From assembly GCF_032854445.1 (NCBI RefSeq), contig NC_088300.1, forward strand, positions 22,799,608 through 22,863,607: a stretch of DNA of 64,000 bases. The letters are read 5' to 3'. A program made the translations under genes and the position numbers. Of this stretch, positions 50,563 through 61,921 are shown piece after piece. The notes under the pieces are model-generated. The model was not told where the DNA came from. It saw only the letters and a program-made list of their open reading frames with translations, and made no database searches. This DNA comes from Liolophura sinensis (taxonomy: Eukaryota; Mollusca; Polyplacophora; Chitonida; Chitonidae). How positions within the stretch are numbered: position 1 is the stretch's first letter; each line of letters opens with the position of its first letter.

Positions 50563-53462
50563 TACATGCACCCTGTCTTGAGGGTGAGCAATTTAATATA
50601 TGCGTTATACAAAGGTATAAATATAACTAAATACAACTGAAATGACATCACATTCTCCCACACTTACCTTAGAAGTTAACTATAAAGTTAGGGTCTTGCT
50701 CAGTTGTGTGACCCTGACTCACAATGTTGTAGGTGAGGAACCAACACAGCAATCAATGTCCCTGTATACATGCACATGTAAAAAATATCTATCTACCCTT
50801 AACTCCTCACTAATACTCTACTCGCTCCACGCCACCAGGACAGGGTGTGGGTATCACAAGGAGACAGCAATGCACATACTCTACCCCTCATGCTGTGTTT
50901 AAAACATGCCGATCATCACTATCCTGACACAGGGCCATGCTGGAGAGGGCTTCCTGACATCTGACAGCTACTTGGGTGTTTGTTATGACCAGCGCAGCTA
51001 GTCCTTCCCTGTCCTCACAATGGTATGTCACTGGTCCAAATTCTCTACATTCACAGCTGTACACCAGGCTGTGCCACTATCTGCAATGGAGGGGTGACTA
51101 TTTAACGAGGCCAGATTCATATCTAAGCCTACAGACACTATATTCAGCACTTCTTCCCCAGAACAAAGATCTCCTGACAAACTTAATAATTTCTGTCCCA
51201 CAAGGACAGATTTTTCATAGTCAGAGCAAAAATCACACTCATCCTGGCAGCTAAACTATGACATAATCCAGCAGAGGTGGGGGGCTTATTAATAATCTTA
51301 TGTCAGTGTGAACACACAAGCCAAAAAATAAATCACCAAAACACATATATTAGCCCGACAATTTTAATTAATTTAAATGTCTGTAAATGCGACCATTTTT
51401 TTCAAACAAAGCAGTCATATCTGCACCTTATATGTGCATGTGCATATTAAGCCACTGGATACATATACATGTACACGTAAGTGAAACCAGAGAATCCAAA
51501 CTACATGTGTAGAAAACTATCATTTTTTCACCAAGAAAGAAACACAACTGCAGACAAAAAATTTGCTCATCTTTGTTCTATTAGTTTGTAAATATATGTT
51601 GCAAATATAACATATATAGTGCAGCTTATCTATATCATGAATTAATTACATCATTAATAGGCCACCAGCCTAATTAATTTTGCCCATGGCTGAATAAGAA
51701 AAGGGATTACTGTATTTGTCTCAAGAATCTGCCCAACATTTGTAGAAGTAAAGGTCATAACATATTACTTTTGGAGCTGAAATTAACATTTTTCAAACAG
51801 GATATCATCCTACCTTTCAACTCATCCCCAAGGCTTCTTTCTTAGATCAATAGAAAATGAGTCATGGATTAAATTTAAGGGCAGAAAGAGTCATTCTTGC
51901 ACAGTACTGTGATAGAGACCAAAGTATGGAATTAAACCAAAGAAACAGAAATTGAATTTGGAAGAACGTCCTAATTCAAAACAGCAAACTAAACTGCATC
52001 TGACACAGTAAATAATGACATGGTTTGTGATTCACAACCATATATAAACAGTATGTACATGCATAACATTTGCTATGATGTCCAATCATTCCTTCTTTCT
52101 ATTTGTTTTGCATGGAATTGTTTTTGAATGGCTTTATAGAAATCTTAACTTATGTAACATGAACAATATACATGCACTGTCTTTTATCCCACATCAGAGA
52201 AAATATTGTGGTTTTCATTGGACACCATCAGTCATGTGGGGGATCTGTACATTCCTGTATCCTGCAGCTGATGTCATATGTGTCTGCTAACCAGGTTATC
52301 TCCCATTTTTCTGTTGTGAAAACAGTGGTGACATCTTTAAATGGTGTCAGTAGCCCTCATATTGTGCTGGTTCGTGACACACGTATAATTTCCGTATCTT
52401 GCCACTGAGTAACCATGTAACTTATGATATTGTCTCTCCATCAAATCCGCTAAATGTTGGAAAATAGGGCGCACAAACTATCCTAGTTTAGTACCTGAGT
52501 GAACATGAATTATATAACTGCAACAAAGGTCTAAAATAAACTGTAGACATGCACATGTGTGTATGTGCAAACTGAGAGAAAAATGAACACCGAATACCTT
52601 CACCGTTCAACAAAAGATCATTATTAGGAAACAAAGGTGATTACCAAGGCAACAGCTAAACATCCACATATCTTCACAATGTAAATACTAATGATATAAA
52701 ACCATTCCTGCATGTGCGTGCATATAAAGGTTACAAAGTACAGGTACAGTCTTTTGACAGACACATGCATTATAGATGAGTATAGACAGAACATGTGCAT
52801 GTGTGCATTAAGGGCTGGCACAGCACTGAGACAAAATGTTCATCGTATTACCTGCAATCAATGTCACATTAAACGGATGTAGAATCAAAACAAAGCTTTA
52901 CCTACTGCATGCATAGAGGTGAAGTGTTCATAGGGCCTGCTGTAACTTGAATGGCTAACAATTGTAACACTGGAAAATATGTACAAATTTCAATCATTGT
53001 GACAAACTAAATGTATAACGCACCAAGATGGAAGATTTAAAGAAGAAAGGAAGAATATGCTGAAATTATCTTGTGTATGCATGTATAGGTCCACACTAGG
53101 TACAGTATAACCAGGCATAAATTTGTTGAACGGCAGACAGAATAACTTACATGCTGCAAGCTACTTGCTGCACATCTACAAATCATAAAAGAGATATATG
53201 CATTTTCCATGTTTTGATTCCTCCAAAAAAAAAAACCCATTTAAACCTTAAAAAACAGTATTTATTTACGTTTTTCTGATAAAATGTCAGAAAATAGTTC
53301 ACTTGAAGTAGATAATTTGAAGGTCAGCGGTAATTATGAAAGTGTCTAGAGAAAATAGAATCAAAACTTAGATTAGGGTTGTAGTTACTGATGCTGGTAG
53401 TTGGTATGAATGCTAGTAAGGTCCCCAAAAACGAAACTTATTTATCCTTACTTATTTTTAGT

Positions 53463-53722
53463 GGTTATGAGGTTGACATCCTTATGAATAATGTATTTAC
53501 ATGTACAAGTACAATGTTCATACAATGACCAGGTGTATATCAGAGGGAAACCGGACAGTGTCTGGAGGAAACCAATGCCCACTGCACGGTACAAGTGTAG
53601 TGTAGATGACAAATCCCCTGACGTAAAGGCACAGCCGAAATACCATAAGCTAGTTTCAAACACGCGACCTCACCTCATGGATAGTGCACTTTACACAACT
53701 GAGTCAGAGACAACTCCCACGA
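53463..53722 (-). repeat. tRNA-derived SINE of a second family
   Basis: On the minus strand it begins with an A-box-like TGACTCAGTTGTGTAAAGTG and a B-box-like GGTCGCGTGTTTGAAAC, followed by a body with GGAAACCGGACAGTGTCTGG as printed on plus. The body differs from the MetaSINE-like copies although GGAAACC(G)G is shared. Confidence 0.65.
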
Positions 53723-54562
53723 CTTTCTTATTTACAGTAACAATAACACACCTGCGTAAAACAAGTCAACAGACGAGGTTTTGTTTCACAGATACCTAAA
53801 TGTACATGCCTGTATAGACTTGTTACACCAGCACATTAGCTAATTGGATCGGTTCAACAAGTCTTTGTTCCTTTAGTCTAATGGGAATTAAACACATCAC
53901 AGAATCACTGAGGCATCTTGTTGCCATGACAACGAATAACCTAATGGCTCATCTTCTAGTTCAATGATGATATGCAATATCTGGATCAATGCAGTAGACA
54001 GGGATACAAAACGTAATTTTGCAACAAACAGCATGGTTATCCCAGCTTATTTAAATTAGACAGTTAGACAAACCTAAACCTTTCTGTGTACATTTAGAGT
54101 GAAGACCATCTCACAGTCCTAACATTCTTTTCTGAAATCACCATAAACCATTATGTAATACCATATTGCAAAATAATCACAAATATATATATACTGATTT
54201 GGCAAGCTTGACGTGAATTAAAATTTAAATTTGAATTAATTTATATGAAACAGCAAGGCAAAATCACAATATCACGCACATCATCAACTTGTCCATTCAG
54301 AATTAAAAATAAAATGAATTAGCAATTTTCAGGATTTCATTGCTTCCATCGTTCTGGGGTTTTGCTGACAATAAACGGTCAACAGTTATCCTTGTTTCAT
54401 CTGGCATGAAGCTGGAGAACACATGCCCTGGACTTACATGACATACACGGTGTGCCACACAACTAACTTGCCAAAGGTTGGTGGTTTTCTCCAGGTACTC
54501 CTGTTTTCTTTACCCCCCAAAATGGTTGTCATTGTACATGTATCAGTGGAAACTTCTGTATT

Positions 54563-54642
54563 ATGGCATAAAACAACAATCACATATAATAAACTAATAA
54601 AAATGGCATACAACAACAATCACATATAATAAACTAACAAAA
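54563..54642. repeat. Tandem duplication of ~41 bp
   Basis: ATGGCATAAAACAACAATCA + CATATAATAAACTAA is present twice with one or two changes. Confidence 0.93.
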
Positions 54643-54660
54643 GTTGAAGTACTTGACAGA

Positions 54661-54893
54661 TTTATTGATTGATTGGTGTTCATAAACACCGCACTCAAGA
54701 ACTTTTTACTTCTATGATGGTAGTCTGGTTTACTGTTGGAGCAAAATCAGTGTGCCTGGAGCAAAACCAGTGTGTCTGGAGAAAACCACTTGGCTCGGCT
54801 AGGCAGCAGACAAAACCTTCAGGCTTAAAGCTGAAGATTAATCAGCTTAGGGCTGGATCTGAAAACGAAACCTCAGTAGTCATACAGTTTATT
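54661..54893 (-). repeat. Diverged MetaSINE-like repeat
   Basis: TTTATTGATTGATTGGTGTT, CGCACTCAAGAACTTTTTAC and TTCTATGATGG match the 3' end of the SINE. The middle has a duplicated GTGTGCCTGGAGCAAAACCA segment. Confidence 0.65.
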
Positions 54894-56094
54894 GTCCACC
54901 CTGTATAAACTAAGTACATCTGGAGAATATTGGACAATGAAGGTTGAAGACCATAAACATTTTTTGAGTGAGAGGTGGAGATGATAAATCCATGAGATGC
55001 AGAGCTTGTTGTGTGATGTACATGTGGGCATGCTGAAGTTAACTAAACTGTTATTATGATGTCATCCCTCTGAACTCGGACTGGAAAGTTGTAAAACAAA
55101 ATGTTTCTTTTTTAACGTCATGACGTCTGAGTGTGAAATATCAAAATGTAACAACAAAAGTCATATCTAACTCTCACTAAATATCACTTTTATCAGAGAA
55201 GGAAATCCTGACATTTCACCAGTATATACATGTAAAAAATAAACAGTTAATACTTCTGTACAGTTACATGATATACAGGCAGATCCATTTTAAAAAATTA
55301 GACACTGTACATATAATAAAAGGCAGTAGATTTCTAATGACAAAATACAGGTATTACAACAAAAGTCAACATGAACATACTTGTGTACTAGTCAAACAGA
55401 AAAAGTTAAAAAGAATGTGTTTTCCTTCATGCGAGTCTAGGCCACTGGCAGATTTGCTGAACTTGACAGTCTTGTGTAAAATAACTTCAGTGTAGACGAG
55501 TCAAATACAAAGGTGTCGGCTGAAAACAGTAGGCAAATACAGGTAACTCTGTTTTGGAGCTTGTTTTGTCACACGCAGGCTTTGTGGTTTATAATAGTGA
55601 TATGTCGCTCACCTGCCTGCTAACAGTTACAATAACAATAATACTTTATTTTCTGAGGGTCAGATCACTTAATTACAAAACTAATTTTCCTTGAGTCCCT
55701 CATGCATACATACATTCACACAAAAAGTCATTTACAAAGTCCATACAATATATATAAAATATAGATGAACCTTATATAAGATGATTCACAACTATACTAA
55801 ATGTAGTGAATCATAGACACTACAAACTGCAAAATGATAATGTGTGTCACTGGGCAAACAATCCGTATATAGCAGTCATGTATTTTTATTTTTGGCCCTG
55901 AATTTTTGTTATGGTTGTTTCTTTTTTTTTTCTCATTCCCAAGAATTACAGTTAGTCAGTACCCATCCCTCGCCGGCCTCCTACAGCTATGTTAGGAATG
56001 TAGATTACAATAGGTTATAATCTAGATAACACTGCCATATGTTACCAATGAATGAGTGCACACTGTGCTTACAGCTTTCCAATACATGTCATCA

Positions 56095-56119
56095 CATATC
56101 TCTCTCTCTATATATATAA

Positions 56120-56160
<41 letters not shown>
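56095..56160. repeat. CT then AT microsatellite
   Basis: TCTCTCTCTC followed by TA repeats with short interruptions, then about 20 uninterrupted TA/AT units. Confidence 0.93.
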
Positions 56161-56163
<3 letters not shown>

Positions 56164-57090
56164 CTTCCAATAACGGACATAAATATAGTCCAACCTCTGT
56201 CCACCTTGATATAAAATCATAAATAGAATGTGTTAAGATGGGCATGAGACAGAAATTACGAATGATTTGAATTTTATCATTAATTATCATATACATTTTT
56301 ATATATATTATTATATCAGATCCATACATGAATGTTACACCTGGAATACAATAATGCACATATTATTACATGTATATAGCTGAAAGTGTGTTCCAATGAA
56401 ATCAATGGTAACAGTCCTGTCACTTGGAGTGACTTTGAATCCTGGAGAACTGTATTTTCTGTTGTGTGATAGCAGAGGGAGGTGACATTAAATGCTAAAG
56501 GCATTTCGCAAAATGCTATGGCTTTTCTTGTCTACTTTCCACTTTTCCGTGAACAGTGACGAGGGACTGTTAAGGAAAAAATTGCATTATTTGTCGAGTT
56601 ACAAATTTTGACAAAATACTAAAGTGCAGACTAAGAGTGATGAAGATTAAAGTGCTGAATACAGAATGCTATGCCCGACGAAAGCATAAATTCAAAAACT
56701 TCTTCCAGAACAGGGGTCAATTTCACAAAACCATTTATAACTTCTTCACAAAGCTTAATTTTCTGACAGATGAAATTTAGACACATTTATCTTAAGACAA
56801 CATTGATAAGCCTGACAAAATTTTAACTTCTCAAACCGAAAAATAAGCTTTAGGATCACATTTCCAATTTTGACTTAAATCAGAAATGGCTTTGTGGAAC
56901 TGGCCCCAGTTCTTTATAATTATATAAATAATTATAATTAAATTGATAATGACTTACAGATTCATCCTGGAGCTATCTGATAGTCGTAGGCGTGGAAAAG
57001 ACATGAAATCCTGGAAGGAACATCAGCTTTGATATTACTATTTGTCCATGTTGTGTTGAAAATTTGTGAAATGAATATGAATTTTTGCAT

Positions 57091-57163
57091 CTATCTGTAC
57101 TATGTATCAATATTTACAACAAATAACTATCTGTACTATGTATCAATATTTACAACAAATAAC
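57091..57163. repeat. Perfect tandem duplication of ~37 bp
   Basis: CTATCTGTACTATGTATCAA + TATTTACAACAAATAA occurs twice back to back. Confidence 0.95.
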
Positions 57164-59798
57164 ATTATGAACAAAATATGTTAGGTGTTCCCATGATGTT
57201 ACTATAATAGTTTTATGAGGCGATTTGATAAAAGGCTATGACGTTTTACATACATATGCACTATACATGTATATAAAACAATTCTTCAAACAATACATTT
57301 GTAATAAACAATTCAAAATACACTAGATGCGTCTACAATGTCTTATTAAAATCCCCTCGCTCATGCTGCCCTATTCCGGTTAGCTGGATTGATGTTATGT
57401 AGTATAAGATATAGTTACACACATGTAGCTCCCTTGTTATACACATATACATATAATCTGAAAAAGCTAGGTCAATCTTAATTTTATAATGTTGAAGTTC
57501 TGGTCCTTCAGCCTGTTACCAGCGGAAATGGTTTTGTTAGATTTAAACTTTGACCTTTTGTTGTAGGGGTGCCCTTAGCTCAGACAGACTGATGTATCCA
57601 GGATCAGGTGAACAAGTGATGAAGCAGGCAAATCCACACACATGCCAATTCCCAATGACAACTGATTCACACATTCTCCTGCCATTTGGGAGAAAACAAA
57701 AAAACTTCACAATAGCTGTCTGTCTAGCTATGACATACATTACATTACAATGTCTGTCTCCGACATAAATGAGCTAAGATGAATAATTATCATGCATACA
57801 CAGCTTTCAAATTCTAAACTTATGAGCCAAGACTTGCTCATAAAACATGTCCGTGCATGTATATGCTAATCCAGTTAAAGTAAAAAAAAAAGTATAAAGA
57901 AAATAAAACACAAGTATGTGTAATTCATCATTATGCTATTTATTGGACAGCTTAAGGTTACTAGTACACTGTATATAGACTGCCATAGTTTTTATACTAA
58001 CGCATACTTTTAAATACCCCTAGATATGCATTTCTGATGAAAAGTTGGGGTAAATTTGTCGACCTGATGAACTCAAGTTTATCACAGTCTACTGTCTATC
58101 TGTCAGCACTTTTTCATGCAATCTAATTAAATCTAGCAGGTGTTCTCATATGATCATAACTTCAATATGTTTCCTGTCAACCTATTAAATATTGTTCCTT
58201 TCTGTGCTGGTAGGTTTCTTTATCATCCTTTTCAATACTTGCCTTTTAAAAAGAAACAATAAGACAAATGACCTATAGATGAAGCATGCCAACAGACTGC
58301 ACCTCAGTCTATGAAGTTTTTATATCCTGTCATATTTTTTTAATTAGGCACATAACATACATATAAGGTATGAAGCTTGTTAGCACTTTCTGTACTTGTA
58401 AATTTTACATACATACAGAATAAGGCTGAGGGTTCTTGTCTTGGGCAGTTTTCACTTTATAATTGCAGGTTGGAATCTCTATGTAGCAATTGCTAAAAGC
58501 CCTAATAATACTTCACCATATCGATGTTACTTGGGAAACATCTGACCACAAAGTTTAACAAATCTATTTCACTGAGGATTTATGCTATGCTCAGGAATTC
58601 AGGTTATGGGCATTTAAACAAGGGGGATTCAACACGGCAAATCCCCTGCAGAACAACTGCAGGTACCCACCAAACCTACTAGGGTACAATGTATGTTTAA
58701 AGCCTCAGCCAATCAGTGATGGTCAGATTTCAAAATATGGTCTAGCTCACTGGTCTAGGGCCAACTGTTTGAAGTGAGTCCAGAACCTTCATTTCATTTG
58801 TAAGACAACCATATGATTTATAATCATTGACAATAATCCTATAAGAGCCTAGAAAAATAATCACAACTTTACAGACACATGTCCATATGTATCTATCAAA
58901 CCTGATGACATGGCAATGCCCATTATACCACTTTGCCAGTTAGAGCCTGTGTGTGCTGATTAACAGATCCACACAGCCCATGCAATCGTCTCCAAATCTT
59001 GACAGAAGCAGAGATTTCAAAGTTTCCATGATGCTGAAAGCTGTATGGATGAAAACTGTTTCCATCACTGCTAATGTTACCACATAGAACTTAAACTGAC
59101 CTAACGTTCATTCAGAAAATATTCACATCCACTGGTGTTTATCCACCTAAACATATTTCATCAGAGCATCATAAAAATACAGTTCACCGAGGCAAACAAT
59201 CCACTGCTATTCGCAGGCCATTAGCTGGCAGCGTGGCATAAACATTAGTCTGATATTGCTCTGGCGTTAGGTTTGACACGGACTACATGTACAGATATAT
59301 GTATTTTGCTGTTTACAAACATTTAGACTGTATTTGACATGAATATTCCACACTGCAACTGTATATTGTGTGTATCATACACTGTATGGCGTCTTGAGAA
59401 CTATCAGTCCTTACCCAACTGACCAATAATTCATCAGTTCATGGATATCTGTACATCCTGCAGATCTGTATTCGACTGTGTACTCGACTTCGTGCATGTA
59501 TGGTCAGGGAAACAGGCTTGAATACTTCATTTCTCCATGTAGCTGGGTCGATGTCTTCCTAACTCTTCTGGGGCCCAATGAGGAGAGAGTTAATAAGTGT
59601 TTGGGAGAATTTACAAAGTGAGTATCAACAGTCAAGTGAACTGGTGAACGTGAAGCTGAAAACAACATGTCCTGGTTCAAAATGCACACGAACTTTTTTA
59701 CCATTTGAATAAATTTAATACGTATTTCATCATTTGAAACGAGCAATTCAGGGGCGGGAATGACTAGAAAGTAACAGTGGTTAGATTGTCATGACTTA

Positions 59799-60297
59799 CC
59801 TGTAGTTTAAAACAGTCAAAACGACCACCACAACCATAACAGTTTGCAAACGTGACAGCATTTGTAGTTGTAGTGCGCCATCTGCAAGGTGCGGGCTAAA
59901 ACATATGCAGGGGAAGTCATCCTGATCATTTGCGACACATCTGGAACATCATCGAGTTGTTCCCCCTGAAAATAAATCTTAGGTCTTTTGGCACCATAAT
60001 GTAAATATGTTTATAAATATGCTTACTGATATGTGATGCTTTAAAACCTGAAAATACAAACTTAAACATAGCTAGTGTTAAAGCCATTTAAACGAAGCTT
60101 TTCAAAGAATAGTCAAAGGTCGGGCTCTCTGCCACCATCCATACTGCTGCAGCGCACATTGTACAAGTAACTCCAGAGGAAACTTCCTTTTTTTAAAAAA
60201 ATTCCCGCCAAGCCTCGTTTTCGAATCAATATGTCAGCCTCCATTGACATGCAGACCGAAGAAAGCGTCTGCTAGGGTTTTTATGGTCTGACGTCAG
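59799..60297. promoter_or_regulatory. Candidate divergent promoter (SIPA1L minus, CPSF2 plus)
   Basis: A consensus minus-strand donor CAG|GTAAGT ends at 59800/59799, fitting a SIPA1L 5' leader exon transcribed leftwards. To its right are an E2F-like TTCCCGCC (60202-60209), a perfect CRE/ATF palindrome TGACGTCA (60289-60296) and, near 59876-59884 on minus, a YY1-like AGATGGCGC. The tract is less AT-rich than its surroundings. Transcription starts are not visible, so the role is inferred from layout and motifs. Confidence 0.4.
60289..60296. promoter_or_regulatory. CRE/ATF palindrome
   Basis: TGACGTCA, exact match to the CREB/ATF consensus, about 1.5 kb upstream of the CPSF2 ATG. An 8-mer alone can occur by chance. 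Confidence 0.45.
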
Positions 60298-61658
60298 TTT
60301 AAGTGTGTGTAAATGATACTGATTATTTCCTAAGTTTTTTAATGTATGAGAACTGATGCTGTTCATCTGCTAAGCAATTCTGGTAAGATCACAATCGAAT
60401 CAACTTAACCGTGTGCTGTTCAATGATTGGAACAACAACAACATTACCAGCTCATCCAGTCTTTGCGCCACTTTCACAAACTTTGTGCATCATTTAATTA
60501 TTTCGTTGTAATTGTCCTCGGAGATGAGGTTTTATAGGTTATCACAACATAGGGTGAGGTGTTTGACGCATGGAGTTGCAGGAAATATATTCTGGATGTG
60601 CAAAAATCATTTTAACCCAGTTCATTTCATACCTTGTAAATGAAACCCGTAGAGCTACAAACTTAGCCTTGAGTACACTGACTGGCTGGTTAAGAAATAT
60701 TTGGATTCACAATATTCATGGTTGCTCAACCTCCAGTCAGAAACACCACCATCTGTTGGATATGTTTAGGTAACCTTGAACTTCATCCCATAACCGAGTG
60801 TTATATGACCAGCCGGTCAGGTACCAACAACTGCAATAAGCCCAGTAAGCATTTCAGGGGTCTGGTGAGTTCACACAGATATAGGCAAGAAAAGGTAATT
60901 TCACGGTAGTTCCTTGATTAAATATACATCTCTCTGGACTCAACAATGCCATTGGCAGCTACCATAACATCGCGTCTTTTATCCATTAGTTCAATTGTGA
61001 GAGAGCCCCACCTTGTCTCCACTAAATTTTAAGAAAAGTGTGAACTCCCGAGACTCTTGAAATGCCAATTGAGCTTACAAAAACTATGTCAAAGGCATGG
61101 CTTAAAGAAAGATGCCGTAAGTGGGAAGGTCTGCCAGCTACCTGCCTGTTTTTGAAAATAAAACAAAATTGTTGGGAACAATTTGCCAGCAACCTGCAGA
61201 TGGGTGTGGGTTTCCCCCGGGATCTGCCCGGTTTCCTCCCACAATAATAGTGAAATATTCTTGAGTATGGCGTTAAACACCAATCAAATAAATGAATAAA
61301 GAAAGATGATATGCCTAGTTTTAGATCTGACAAGAAGAAAATCTATCATATTTGTTAATGCTGTTTATATTGTCAATATTTGCAAACTGAGTGTTAGGTT
61401 TCAGTTATCTAATCATGGAATAAGTATCTTAAATATGAAGTGAATTTGAACAATTCAGTTTGGGTATGGAATGCCTTGCGAGGAAGCAGTTTAAATGAAA
61501 ATGATTAGAAACCTTAAGGTTGATGTTGCAGGTCATCAGGGCTCAGATCAACCTGTTGATATGTATTATTTGTTTCATTTTCACATGACATGGAACTGAA
61601 ATAAAACCCTGGTTGTTATCAGTTACGTTATTGAAAATATTTCTTTTTCTTTTGACAG
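60298..61658 (+). other. Probable CPSF2 5' leader/intron region
   Basis: The exon carrying the CPSF2 ATG seems to begin at an acceptor at 61658/61659, so a leader exon should lie upstream. One donor-like site is CTG|GTAAGA at 60383. A plus-strand SINE (61107-61301) sits in this stretch. No coding sequence recognised. Confidence 0.45.
61107..61301 (+). repeat. MetaSINE-like SINE, plus strand, with internal duplication
   Basis: GTGGGAAGGTCTGCCAGC, GTGGGTTTCCCCCGGGATCT, TTTCCTCCCACAATAAT and CTTGAGTATGGCGTTAAACA end in CAATCAAATAAATGAATAAA. An ~50-bp insertion repeats GCCAGC-ACCTGC, so the segment GCCAGCNACCTGC occurs twice. The tRNA-like head is missing. Confidence 0.85.
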
Positions 61659-61921
61659 TGGGATATTCTCTAAAAATAGCGCTTGACTTGGAGAGAGTGA
61701 TTACTTCATTCAAGGGGTAGAAACCTGCCGTCTTCATCCCCTAGTTTGCGTTTTAGGGGGTAGGAGAGCAGGATGACGTCGATCATCAAGCTTCAGTGTT
61801 TCTCTGGGGCTCTGGATGAGACACCGCCATGTTACATGCTGCAGGTAGATGAATTCCGCTTCCTGCTGGACTGTGGATGGGACGAGAGCTTTAACATGGA
61901 TCAATTAAAGGAGCTCAAAAA
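61659..61921 (+). CDS. CPSF2: CPSF2 exon with the start codon (coding from 61773)
   Basis: The likely acceptor TTTTCTTTTGACAG ends at 61658, giving 114 nt of leader before ATG 61773. Coding part 149 nt: [20 protein letters not shown], then [20 protein letters not shown] and ELKK. Donor AAAA|GTAAGT at 61921/61922, phase 2. Confidence 0.92.

Larger units (their letters stand above)
50563..59798. other. Noncoding interval with two SINE-type repeats and tandem duplications
   Basis: Contains a second-family tRNA SINE (53463-53722), a diverged MetaSINE-like copy (54661-54893), tandem duplications (54563-54642, 57091-57163) and a CT/AT microsatellite (56095-56160). No conserved reading frame found. 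Confidence 0.7.

Noticed and set aside
55620-55690. Possible 3' tail of a LINE/SINE (AACAATAATACTTTATTTT)
   Set aside because: Too short and without a recognisable body or second copy in the window.
57568-57660. tRNA-like GGTGCCCTTAGCTCAGACAG
   Set aside because: A-box resemblance only; no B-box at the right distance and no SINE body.
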